From assembly GCF_009828095.1 (NCBI RefSeq), contig NZ_WTYP01000001.1, positions 434,001-498,000 of the forward strand: a DNA stretch of 64,000 nucleotides. The letters run 5' to 3'. Every line of letters begins with the position of its first letter. The stretch's first letter is position 1. The translations under genes and the position numbers were made by a program. This DNA is from Pontixanthobacter luteolus. GTDB lineage: Bacteria; Pseudomonadota; Alphaproteobacteria; Sphingomonadales; Sphingomonadaceae. This document shows, piece after piece, positions 56,326 to 64,000 of this stretch. Below the pieces are notes generated by a model, which saw only the letters and a program-made list of their open reading frames with translations, made no database searches and was not told where the DNA came from.

Positions 56326-58107
56326 TCAGTAGTCGACACCTTCCAGCCCCTTGCCGCCATCGGCGATAAATCCACCGATCCGGCTTTCGAGAACAGGCAA
56401 GGGCACCGATCCCATCGCGAGGATCACGTCATGAAATTTTCGAATGTCGAAATCGTCGCCCAGCGCCGCTTCCGCCTCGCCCCGCAAACGGCGGATCTGC
56501 ATTTCGCCGAGCTTGTAGGCGAGTGCCTGACCCGGCCAGCTGATATAGCGGTCGATCTCGGTACCGACCTCGTGGCGCGACAAGGCGGTGCGGTCTGCAA
56601 GATATTCAACCGCCTGATCACGGCTCCATCCTTGCGAATGAATACCGGTGTCGATCACCAGCCGGGCTGCGCGCCACATTTCGTAGGAAAGCCGGCCGAA
56701 ACGTTCATAAGGCGTCCGGTAAATGCCCATCTCCTCGCCGAGGAATTCGGTATACAATCCCCAGCCTTCGCCCATGCCCGAGAAGTAAATGCTTCGCCGG
56801 AACTCGGCGGTTTCCCCTTGCTCGCGCTGAAACGCCGCCTGAAAGCTGTGGCCCGGCGCACATTCATGGATAGTCAGTGCGGGAATGTTGTAGAGCGGCC
56901 GCGACGAGAGGTCGTGCGTGTTCATCAGGCAACTCTCATATCCACCGCGGCCCGCAGTGTAGAACGGGGCAATGGCGTCAGGCACAGGTCGAATGGTGAA
57001 GCGGTGCCGCGGCAGAAAACCGAAATATTCGCCCAGCTTCCCGTCAACCCGCTTCGCCACATAGGCCGATACACCCATCAATTCCTCGGGCGTACGGGCG
57101 ATGAATTGGGGATCTGTGCGCAAGCGCTCGTTGAATTCCGAGATGCTGCCTTCGAAAGCCAGTTCCTGCATGATTGCGCGCATGGCCGCTTCGATCCGCG
57201 CCACTTCATCAAGGCCGATTGCATGGATCTGGTCAGCTGTCAGGTCGAGCGTCGTGTACTGTCTGATTTGCTGGGCGTAATACGCCTCTCCGTCAGGGAA
57301 TTTCTCCGCCGCGATTGTGCCGCGCGCATTGGGGAAATAGTCGTCGCGAAGAAACTTGAGCAGGTTGGCGTATGACGGCGCAATTGCCTGTTCAATTGCG
57401 GCGCGTCCTGCTTCCTTCAGCCGCTTTCGGTCCTCTTCAGCGAACCGGTCGGGCATCTGTTCGAATGCGCTCCAGAACGGGTTCTGCGAATAATCTTCCG
57501 CAGCGTAGGGGACCAGCGAGGCATCGCGCCCTTCCAGCGTGACCCTGGGGACGGAGAATCCGCGAGCAAGCCCGGCTTTCGAGTTGGCAATTTGCTCTTC
57601 GAAATAGCGCGGCACCTGCCGCATGCGGGCGATATACGCGTCATATTCCTCGACCGACTGAAATCCGGTGCGCGGATTGAGGTAACTCCAGAAGTTGGAA
57701 TCGCTGTCGAAGGGCATTTCCCATTCGGCAAAACGGGCATCTCCGATCTGTTCGGTGAGCACGCTGCGAAGGACGGCTGCGTTGACCTGTTCTTCGGGTG
57801 ACAGCGATGCATGACCAATCTGATTAAGCCGTGCCAGAAAGTCGGTCGCTGCGGCGGCGCGGCGGCGCATTTCCGCCGGTTTGACCGAAGGCAGCGTCCC
57901 GCCGCGCGTGTAGTCACCGTCTTCGGATTTGGTAAATCCCCACTCCGTCATCCGCCAATCGTGATATTCACCGTAAAGCATCTGGAGCGCCGCATCGGCA
58001 TCGGTTTGCTGCGCGCTGGCGGCTTCGGATGCCCGCTCCTGCGAATAGGCAAACGGAGCGGCGGTCAGATAGAGTGCTGCTGCAAGCGAGGCGGAAAGTG
58101 ACTTCAT
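56326..58107 (-). CDS. Exported DUF885 metallopeptidase-like protein
   Basis: About 593 residues. A signal peptide (MKSLSASLAAALYLTAAPFAYS) sends it to the periplasm. The DUF885 signature HECAPGH (HExxGH) in LTIHECAPGHSFQAAF resembles a zinc-binding site, and SWPGQALAYKLGEMQIRRLR near the C-terminus is also typical. Members are presumed peptidases. GGAGACC lies 9 bp before the ATG at 58107 and only 3 bp before that at 58113, so I take the former. It is divergent from the SulP transporter. Confidence 0.85.
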   Translation of the reverse strand: MKSLSASLAAALYLTAAPFAYSQERASEAASAQQTDADAALQMLYGEYHDWRMTEWGFTKSEDGDYTRGGTLPSVKPAEMRRRAAAATDFLARLNQIGHASLSPEEQVNAAVLRSVLTEQIGDARFAEWEMPFDSDSNFWSYLNPRTGFQSVEEYDAYIARMRQVPRYFEEQIANSKAGLARGFSVPRVTLEGRDASLVPYAAEDYSQNPFWSAFEQMPDRFAEEDRKRLKEAGRAAIEQAIAPSYANLLKFLRDDYFPNARGTIAAEKFPDGEAYYAQQIRQYTTLDLTADQIHAIGLDEVARIEAAMRAIMQELAFEGSISEFNERLRTDPQFIARTPEELMGVSAYVAKRVDGKLGEYFGFLPRHRFTIRPVPDAIAPFYTAGRGGYESCLMNTHDLSSRPLYNIPALTIHECAPGHSFQAAFQREQGETAEFRRSIYFSGMGEGWGLYTEFLGEEMGIYRTPYERFGRLSYEMWRAARLVIDTGIHSQGWSRDQAVEYLADRTALSRHEVGTEIDRYISWPGQALAYKLGEMQIRRLRGEAEAALGDDFDIRKFHDVILAMGSVPLPVLESRIGGFIADGGKGLEGVDY

Positions 58108-58287
58108 GAACATGGTCTCCCTATCCGGACTGTCTAGCGGCGCCAGAACGACTTTCAAGCGACAGGGCACAGTCGGTCATCCTCCCCTGCCGCTGGTGGG
58201 CGGTTGTGCATCGCAGCATAAACGCCTAGATGGCGGGCGAACTATTGGCGGGCACTTCGCGCGCATCCAGCAGAATTTGGACTGATT

Positions 58288-59802
58288 ATGACTGTAGACC
58301 GCAGCTTCGCGGCCACTTTTCGGCGTGACTGGCTCGCGCAGCCCAAGGCGGATATCCTGGCGGGTATTGTCGTTGCGCTGGCGCTCATTCCAGAGGCTAT
58401 CGGCTTCTCCCTGATTGCCGGTGTCGACCCGAGTGTCGGCCTGTATGCTTCGGTTGCGATCGCGATGATCATCGCGCTTACCGGCGGCCGTCCGGGGATG
58501 ATTTCCGCCGCGACTGCCGCAGTGGCCGTGGTGGTCATTCCGCTGGTCCGGGATTACGGGGTGGAATACCTTTTCGCGGCGACAATCCTCATGGGTATTT
58601 TCCAGGGTATCGCCGCGCTGCTGCGGCTTGACCTGGTGATGCAGTTTGTCAGCCGCAGCGTGATTACCGGCTTTGTAAACGCGCTCGCAATCCTGATTTT
58701 CCTCGCCCAGATACCTCAGCTCGATCCGACGGCAGAAGGCGTCACCTGGTACACCTATGCATTAGTGGCTGCTGGCCTTGCGATCATTTATGGCTTCCCG
58801 CGCCTGAGCAAGGCTGTGCCAAGCCCGCTGGTCGCGATCGTTCTTCTGACCATGGTTGCAGTGTTCTGGAACCTGCCGGTCAACAATGTCGCCGGTGAAG
58901 GCAAATTGCCCGACGGCCTGCCGACATTCGGCATTCCCGATGTCCCGCTCAGCTGGGAAACGCTGCGGATCATCGCCCCCTATTCGCTGACAATGGCTGC
59001 CGTGGGTCTGCTGGAAAGCCTGCTTACCGCGCAGATCGTTGACGATATGACGCACACGGAAAGCAACAAGCAGCGTGAAAGCTGGGGTCAGGGCGTCGCC
59101 AATATCGGCGCTGCGTTCTTCGGCGGTATGGGCGGCTGCGCAATGATCGGACAGTCGGTGATCAACGTCGCATCGGGTGGCCGCGGCCGTCTGTCGACAT
59201 TTGTCGCAGGTGCTTTCCTGTTGTTCCTGCTGACCGTGCTTGGCCCCTATGTTGGCAGCGTGCCGATGCCTGCGCTCGTTGCAGTGATGATCATGGTGTC
59301 CATCGGTACTTTCAGCTGGAATTCCATTCCCAATCTGCGCCGCCATCCGCCAACCTCGTCAGCTGTCATGCTGGCCACGGTGATCGTGGTCGTGTGGACG
59401 CACGATCTTGCGATGGGCGTGCTTGCCGGGGTCCTGCTTTCGGGGATATTCTTCGCCGGCAAGGTTCGCACCATGTTCGACGTCGAACGCGTGCGACGGC
59501 CGCACAGTGCAGTGTACAAGGTTACCGGGCAGATTTTCTTTGCCAGCGTTGACCGGTTTATCGATGCTCTGGGGCCGGAAAGCCAGTTTGAAGATGCCGC
59601 CCATCATGTCGTAATCGACGTGTCCGGCGCGCATTTCTGGGACATTTCCGCCATCGAGGCGCTTGAAAAAGTCGTCGACAGGATGCGCCGCAATGGCCGG
59701 CATACTCGTATCGTCGGGCTGAATACGGCCAGTGCGGACCTGTTTGACCGCTTCGCACTGGAGGACCGCACCGGCCTGGAAATCGGCCTCGCTCCGCACT
59801 GA
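58288..59802 (+). CDS. SulP family inorganic anion transporter
   Basis: A 504-residue permease with 10-12 membrane helices, starting [41 protein letters not shown], the SulP signature, and [31 protein letters not shown] cytosolic STAS domain (about 405-504) contains the [19 protein letters not shown] part. It may carry sulfate or bicarbonate (BicA-like); sequence alone does not decide. It is divergent from the DUF885 gene. Confidence 0.9.
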   Translation: MTVDRSFAATFRRDWLAQPKADILAGIVVALALIPEAIGFSLIAGVDPSVGLYASVAIAMIIALTGGRPGMISAATAAVAVVVIPLVRDYGVEYLFAATILMGIFQGIAALLRLDLVMQFVSRSVITGFVNALAILIFLAQIPQLDPTAEGVTWYTYALVAAGLAIIYGFPRLSKAVPSPLVAIVLLTMVAVFWNLPVNNVAGEGKLPDGLPTFGIPDVPLSWETLRIIAPYSLTMAAVGLLESLLTAQIVDDMTHTESNKQRESWGQGVANIGAAFFGGMGGCAMIGQSVINVASGGRGRLSTFVAGAFLLFLLTVLGPYVGSVPMPALVAVMIMVSIGTFSWNSIPNLRRHPPTSSAVMLATVIVVVWTHDLAMGVLAGVLLSGIFFAGKVRTMFDVERVRRPHSAVYKVTGQIFFASVDRFIDALGPESQFEDAAHHVVIDVSGAHFWDISAIEALEKVVDRMRRNGRHTRIVGLNTASADLFDRFALEDRTGLEIGLAPH

Positions 59803-59816
59803 TCTTGCTGGCCGGT

Positions 59817-60206
59817 TTATTCCGGCAGATAGGCCTGTTTGGTTTCCGTCAATGTGACAGGCGGAACCGGCAGGAAACTGATGATCGGATCGACACGGTA
59901 GCTGATCGATACCTCGCCGTAATCCGCACCATTGCTGGTGCCGCGTTCGAATGTGAGTTCGGTGATGTTGTCTGCCTTCATCGCGACGAGCTCGTCGCGC
60001 ACCTCGTCCAGTACCTCGGTTTCGGTTGCGTCGGGATTGACCTTGGCAAGGCGGATGCCTTCGCCAGCGGCATGACGCAGCGCGCCTGATGTGTGCAGGG
60101 TAACGCCCATCTGAACCATGCCGATCATCAGCGTTGCCAGCACTGGCAGTGCAAAGGCGAAATCAATCGTGCTTGAACCATCCCGGTTCGTCAGAAGAGT
60201 TCGCAT
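59817..60206 (-). CDS. TadE-like pilus assembly protein
   Basis: A 129-residue protein with an N-terminal TadE-type segment: NRDGSSTIDFAFALPVLATLMIGMVQMGV, a prepilin-like helix with the acidic residue and the hydrophobic run. The rest is predicted to sit outside the cytoplasmic membrane. GTG 60209 and ATG 60206 are both possible; the ATG overlaps the stop of the upstream TadE-like gene (ATGA). TadE proteins are minor pseudopilins of Tad/Flp pili. Confidence 0.82.
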   Translation of the reverse strand: MRTLLTNRDGSSTIDFAFALPVLATLMIGMVQMGVTLHTSGALRHAAGEGIRLAKVNPDATETEVLDEVRDELVAMKADNITELTFERGTSNGADYGEVSISYRVDPIISFLPVPPVTLTETKQAYLPE

Positions 60207-60688
60207 CACTGGAACCTTACCAGGCTGTCGCCGCTGACCGAAACCGCCTGATCGAACGCCTTGACGCCAAGAACCCTGGCAAAGCCGCTCCAGTCGAATT
60301 CAGTATCCACATCGCTGGTGATGTTGATGTTGACGAAGCGGGCCGGAACCTGCCCCGATGGGCAAACCGATGTGAAATCGGATTGCTTCGTGCCGTTGCA
60401 TTCAAGGAATATCTGCACCGTCACGTCGTTTTGCGAAACTCCGGCTGCTTCTGCGGCCTCGGCTTTCAGCGTGGCGCCATTGCTGGCCAGCACATCGCGG
60501 CGCGCCAGTGCGAAATCGGTTGTTCGCTGGGCTGCCTGTTCGAAATCGATCTTGGTGCCGATCAGCCGTGATGCATCGACCATGCCGAGGCTGAGGAGGA
60601 CGAGAAAGGGCAGGGCGAGGCCCAGTTCCATGGCTCCGAAGCCGGCGCGGTCATTGCGCAGACGCTTTGCGAGGGAGAGGATGCTCAT
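60206..60688 (-). CDS. TadE-like pilus assembly protein
   Basis: A 160-residue protein with the TadE helix RAGFGAMELGLALPFLVLLSLGMVDASRLIG and an extracytoplasmic domain of mostly polar character with two cysteines (ECNGTKQS...SVCPSG). It overlaps the next TadE-like gene by ATGA and follows the TadG-like gene by 5 bp, so the three are one operon. Confidence 0.82.
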   Translation of the reverse strand: MSILSLAKRLRNDRAGFGAMELGLALPFLVLLSLGMVDASRLIGTKIDFEQAAQRTTDFALARRDVLASNGATLKAEAAEAAGVSQNDVTVQIFLECNGTKQSDFTSVCPSGQVPARFVNINITSDVDTEFDWSGFARVLGVKAFDQAVSVSGDSLVRFQ

Positions 60689-60693
60689 GCGGT

Positions 60694-61941
60694 TTACTCC
60701 ACTACCCGGACAATGCGCGAGCGCGTGTCCAGATTATCGATATCGGTTGGGCAATCATTGTCGAGCGAGCTTGTCCCGGAGAAATTTACCCGCTGTGCCA
60801 CCAGTAGGAGACAATCGGCATGCTGGCCGGCATTGCCATTGAAACGAACATCACCGTTCGGAAAATAGACGATGCCGTTGAAGTTCAGATCCGACCCGCC
60901 ATTGATCGTTGTGGTCGTGTCCGAACCCATCGGGTCCTGAAAAATCAATACGCCGTGCCAGTCAGCATCCTGCGCCTCGGTAGGAGCGGTAAGGTCCAGC
61001 TCCGCGCCGCCATTGATCGACATGGTGGCAACGTTCGCGCTGGTCGTTCCGGTGAGAATGAGGGTCACGCCTTCACCAAATACGCGCGCCTGCGAATTTA
61101 CCGAAAAACTGCCGCGGTCGATGATGTAGACGCCCGGGTTCAGCGTAACGTCGCCCCTAAGCGCCATCCCGTTGCAATATCGGCCCGGGTTGAGCGTGAC
61201 CGTCTGGTTCGGCTGGACGCTGAGATTGTTTGCAGTGCAGCCCGCCGGTGACGTTGGCGAAGTAAGGTTGCGCGATGCGAGCGGGTCCCTGACGGGGAGT
61301 CCGTAAGGCAGCAGGTCGGTGCCGGACGGAATATTGGTGTCGTCATAGCTGATCCCGCCAACGCTGCTGATCGGGTCCGAAACCAGATAGCTGCTTCCGC
61401 CCAGGGTCACCGCCGAATTGCCGCGAGAATTGGCCGCAGCGCCGCAGCCAAGGTTCACATTGGCATTACCCTGAACATCGATCCCGACGCCGCTTTCCGC
61501 CAGTGCGATGACGCAGTGTTCAGCGCCAGCAACAATCGCTGCGACGGAGCGCACGCGGATGGTCGGCGGAGCAGTGACGAACAGGCTGGAGAACGGGAGC
61601 GATTGGCTTGTAGTGGCAATCACTTCGACTGCGCCGGTGTCGCCTGCGAAATCCCCACTGGCCGGGGGGCTTGTCAGGCTGGATATGGTGAACGCATCGA
61701 CAAAATTGCGGTCGATGGCATCGGTGGCGGGGGCGGTGATCGCGGCGCCGCTGCGAAGGCTGTAGGCCCCGGCCATCGCGCCCGAATCCACAGCTTGCTG
61801 CAGCTGGCGTTTCCACAGATACCATTGCACCGTGTCGACACCCATGCCCGCCGCACCGACCATGGAAGTCGCGCCGATTGCGGACACCATCAGCACGTTT
61901 GCGCTCTTGTCTCGAACCAGTCTTTGCAACTGTTTCAGCAT
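60694..61941 (-). CDS. TadG-like protein with Tad domain
   Basis: A 415-residue envelope protein. The N-terminal Tad_N/TadG segment RDKSANVLMVSAIGATSMVGAAGMGVDTVQWYLWKRQLQQAVDSGAMAGA is typical, followed by a long beta-rich region with many Asn/Gly/Thr (about 120-415). In Tad loci this protein sits in the periplasm and links the pilus machine to the envelope. The ATG at 61941 is used as it directly precedes the conserved start. tadA, B, C, rcpA and cpaA-type genes are not in the window. Confidence 0.82.
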   Translation of the reverse strand: MLKQLQRLVRDKSANVLMVSAIGATSMVGAAGMGVDTVQWYLWKRQLQQAVDSGAMAGAYSLRSGAAITAPATDAIDRNFVDAFTISSLTSPPASGDFAGDTGAVEVIATTSQSLPFSSLFVTAPPTIRVRSVAAIVAGAEHCVIALAESGVGIDVQGNANVNLGCGAAANSRGNSAVTLGGSSYLVSDPISSVGGISYDDTNIPSGTDLLPYGLPVRDPLASRNLTSPTSPAGCTANNLSVQPNQTVTLNPGRYCNGMALRGDVTLNPGVYIIDRGSFSVNSQARVFGEGVTLILTGTTSANVATMSINGGAELDLTAPTEAQDADWHGVLIFQDPMGSDTTTTINGGSDLNFNGIVYFPNGDVRFNGNAGQHADCLLLVAQRVNFSGTSSLDNDCPTDIDNLDTRSRIVRVVE

Positions 61942-62385
61942 AATGCTGCCCCTTGCTCTTGCCCCTGAAATTGCGCGTCTGCGCACTTCTGTGTGGTTAC
62001 AATCCGGTAAAGAGCACCCGAATTGCTAAATATTTCGCAGCAGTAATGGTTCACCGGATTTTAACCATCCCGGGCCGTGGTTAGTGCGCGGGCGACGTCA
62101 ATAATGCGCTTTGGCGCTTTGCTGTGGATCGTGGTGGTTAATCGCGAACCGGATCAGGTCCACACCCTGCCGCAGCGCTTGCATCCCAAAGCAGCAACGT
62201 TTCTGCCGAGTTGTCTCCAATGCTGAGGGTTGCGCGAGTTTTTCGAGCCATCGCTGCCGAAATCGGCCAATCCCCCTGATCGGCGGCAATCGAAATGTGC
62301 GGTGCGAAACTCTTGTTTGCTTACAGTGCCTTGCCACTGGCGGTGAGCTATGTTTAGTCTCGTGCCATTGAATTCGGGGGACGTT
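61942..62385. other. 444-bp gap between the Tad genes and the S9 peptidase gene
   Basis: I see no convincing gene in this gap on either strand; frames here have no family pattern. It holds the inverted repeat TAACCA (62062-62067) / TGGTTA (62078-62083) around a 10-bp GC-rich spacer, about 120 bp upstream of the Tad start on the minus strand, and the S9 promoter must lie at the right end. The GGGGG-AC site at 62376-62382 is the S9 ribosome site. Confidence 0.6.
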
Positions 62386-64000
62386 ATGATTGGCGGGTTG
62401 AATAAATGGCTTCTCGGCGCTGTGCTGCTGAGCGGTTCACAAGTGGTTTGGGCGCAAGAACAAGAAGCCGCTCAAGTCTCAGCCGGGCAGACTGAGGCTG
62501 CGGCACCAGCCCGGTCGACTTCTTCAGCCGAGCCCGCAGTGCAGACTGATCCGCCGGCTGGAACGCAGGAGGGGCGGCCGCCGATCATCCCGACAGAACT
62601 GTTTGCCCAGTACAACAATTTCAACGGGGCGAAGCTTTCACCCGATGGCAGCTCGGTGGCATTGCAGACCCGCGTGACTGGGAACCCGGTGATCGTAATC
62701 ATCGATGCCGCAACAAAGCAGGCAACCGGGAGATACGGCCTTGGAGAAAAGGCTCAGATCGAATGGTTTCGATGGGCGGGAAACCAGAAAATCCTGGTCT
62801 CGATTTCGTTCATTCACGATTATTTTGGCGACGAGATGCGGTATACGCGGCTGTATGCGCTTGATCTGCAATCGGGAACGACGGCGTTCGTCGGTCGGAG
62901 GACCGGTGCGGTAATCGGTGACGATGTAATCTTCGTTGCAGAGGATGGCTCCTACGCATTGGTTTCGATGCAGCGCACGCCCTATGACTATCCCTCGGTT
63001 TACCGTCTCGAACTGAAAGAGAATGGTGACGAAGACGACATCCAGAGCCCGAAACAGGGTATCTGGAACTGGTATGCGGACGAAGACGGTGTGGTGAGAA
63101 TGGGCACGGGCTGGTACCGTAAACGGCTCAGGGTCTATTACCGCAAAGGGCCGGATGACAGCCTGAAACTAATCGGCAAGATCAAGGCTGGCGACGAGGA
63201 CGAAAAATTCTGGGACATTTCCCAGATCGTCAGCGGGTCCGACGAAGGCTATGTCCTGCAAGAAGGCGACGATGGCCGCATCGGCTTGCGGCTGTTTAAT
63301 TATGCTACCCGCGAAGTGGTCGATACGTTTTACGAGCATCCTGAGTGGAACCTCGATTCGGCCATACTCCGGGACGGTAAACCGGTTGCGGCCTATTACA
63401 CCGACGACCGTGACCGGGTCGTATGGTTCGATGAAAAGACGGACAACCAGTACAAAGCCATCGGTAAAGCTTTGCCGGAAGATGAAGTCTGGGTGACTTC
63501 GCGCGCAAAGGACGATTCGCGGGTGTTGATATGGGCTGGTGGGGAAGCCGATCCAGGGGCGATTTACATCTACACTCCCGAAGAAAAGCGGATCGATCAA
63601 TTTGCAGAGATGCGCCCGAAACTGAACTTCCGGTTGCTTGCCAAACCAAAGCCTGTCGAATTCAAAACGCGTGATGACAAGACAATGCGGGCATACCTTA
63701 CCCTGCCACGCGGGCGAGATGCCAAAGGATTGCCTTTGATCCTGCTGCCGCATGGCGGGCCTTATGGTGTCCGGGACAAACTTCGGTACGACGACGATGT
63801 TCAGCTCCTCGCCAACCGTGGATATGCGGTGCTTCAGCCGAACTTCCGCGGCTCTGACGGATACGGCAAGGAATTCTCCGAACTTGGCAAAGGCCAGATC
63901 GGGCGAAAGATGCAGGACGATATCGACGATGCAATGGATTGGGCGGTCGCAGAGGGCATTGCCGACCCGTCCCGTGTTTGCGTCGTGGGAAGCAGTTACG
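62386..64000 (+). CDS. S9 family (prolyl oligopeptidase-like) peptidase, 5' part
   Basis: Starts at the ATG at 62386 and stays open to the window edge, 538 residues seen. A signal peptide (MIGGLNKWLLGAVLLSGSQVVWA) is followed by a Gln/Ala/Pro-rich linker, a beta-propeller region and then the alpha/beta-hydrolase domain: LILLPHGGPYGV, NFRGSDGYGKEF and, at the very edge, the nucleophile serine in VVGSSYG. This matches exported acylaminoacyl/prolyl oligopeptidases. The rest of the catalytic triad lies beyond the window. Confidence 0.88.
   Translation, partial: MIGGLNKWLLGAVLLSGSQVVWAQEQEAAQVSAGQTEAAAPARSTSSAEPAVQTDPPAGTQEGRPPIIPTELFAQYNNFNGAKLSPDGSSVALQTRVTGNPVIVIIDAATKQATGRYGLGEKAQIEWFRWAGNQKILVSISFIHDYFGDEMRYTRLYALDLQSGTTAFVGRRTGAVIGDDVIFVAEDGSYALVSMQRTPYDYPSVYRLELKENGDEDDIQSPKQGIWNWYADEDGVVRMGTGWYRKRLRVYYRKGPDDSLKLIGKIKAGDEDEKFWDISQIVSGSDEGYVLQEGDDGRIGLRLFNYATREVVDTFYEHPEWNLDSAILRDGKPVAAYYTDDRDRVVWFDEKTDNQYKAIGKALPEDEVWVTSRAKDDSRVLIWAGGEADPGAIYIYTPEEKRIDQFAEMRPKLNFRLLAKPKPVEFKTRDDKTMRAYLTLPRGRDAKGLPLILLPHGGPYGVRDKLRYDDDVQLLANRGYAVLQPNFRGSDGYGKEFSELGKGQIGRKMQDDIDDAMDWAVAEGIADPSRVCVVGSSY

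Overview
The window looks like a chromosomal core region of an alphaproteobacterium of the order Sphingomonadales, most likely Erythrobacteraceae. The basis is protein content and gene order rather than a marker gene: the rpmF-plsX-fabH-ihfA-merR string, the mutY-DUF721-DsbA-smc string, the tsaB-rimI-mucR-fur-plsC-miaB-phoH-ybeY-corC block, a MucR/Ros regulator, class II DAHP synthase, and Tad pilus-type proteins. Coding density is high, many neighbours overlap by an ATGA or GTGA, and I see no insertion sequence, prophage, CRISPR array or rRNA. One tRNA gene (Gln-UUG) is present.

Layout. 1-5062: end of a methyltransferase gene, a metallo-beta-lactamase-fold hydrolase, a MAPEG protein, then ribosomal protein L32, phospholipid/fatty acid initiation (PlsX, FabH), IHF alpha and a MerR-type regulator. 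5065-16813: SMC, two thiol:disulfide proteins, a DUF721 protein, MutY, a Tat-exported serine hydrolase, NudC, a FrnE-like DsbA, DUF1489 and the Mg transporter MgtE. 16926-28835: cyclophilin, lipase-like lipoprotein, LysR, CorC, YbeY, PhoH, MiaB, PlsC, Fur, MucR, RimI, TsaB, nitroreductase and an Nfu-type Fe-S carrier. 28942-38533: a large M16 peptidase, DAHP synthase, an ergothioneine locus (EgtB, EgtD and a coupled FAD protein), a retropepsin-like protease and a DUF1499 membrane protein. 38591-47307: tRNA-Gln, YghU-like GST, topoisomerase IB, an NAD synthetase with an unusual N-terminal helix-turn-helix extension, azoreductase, a pirin divergent from a LysR regulator, IlvE, and a structured non-genic stretch with a tiny ORF. 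47308-56104: lipoprotein, TlyA, TspO, UbiK, RecO, LeuB, a DPM-synthase/GtrA protein facing a PMT-type mannosyltransferase, MetZ and a DsbA-fold isomerase. 56101-64000: DUF885 peptidase-like protein, SulP transporter, three Tad-type envelope genes, and the 5' part of an S9 peptidase gene that runs off the window.

Most of it is housekeeping. The observations I rate highest are: the in-frame HTH-NAD synthetase fusion with a small palindrome just upstream; an 18-codon ORF preceded by a 14-nt sequence exactly complementary to the usual 16S rRNA 3' tail, inside a hairpin-rich stretch; the coupled egtB-egtD-FAD protein operon; a pirin gene whose only sensible start codon is ATA; and a 13-bp leader hairpin just ahead of metZ.
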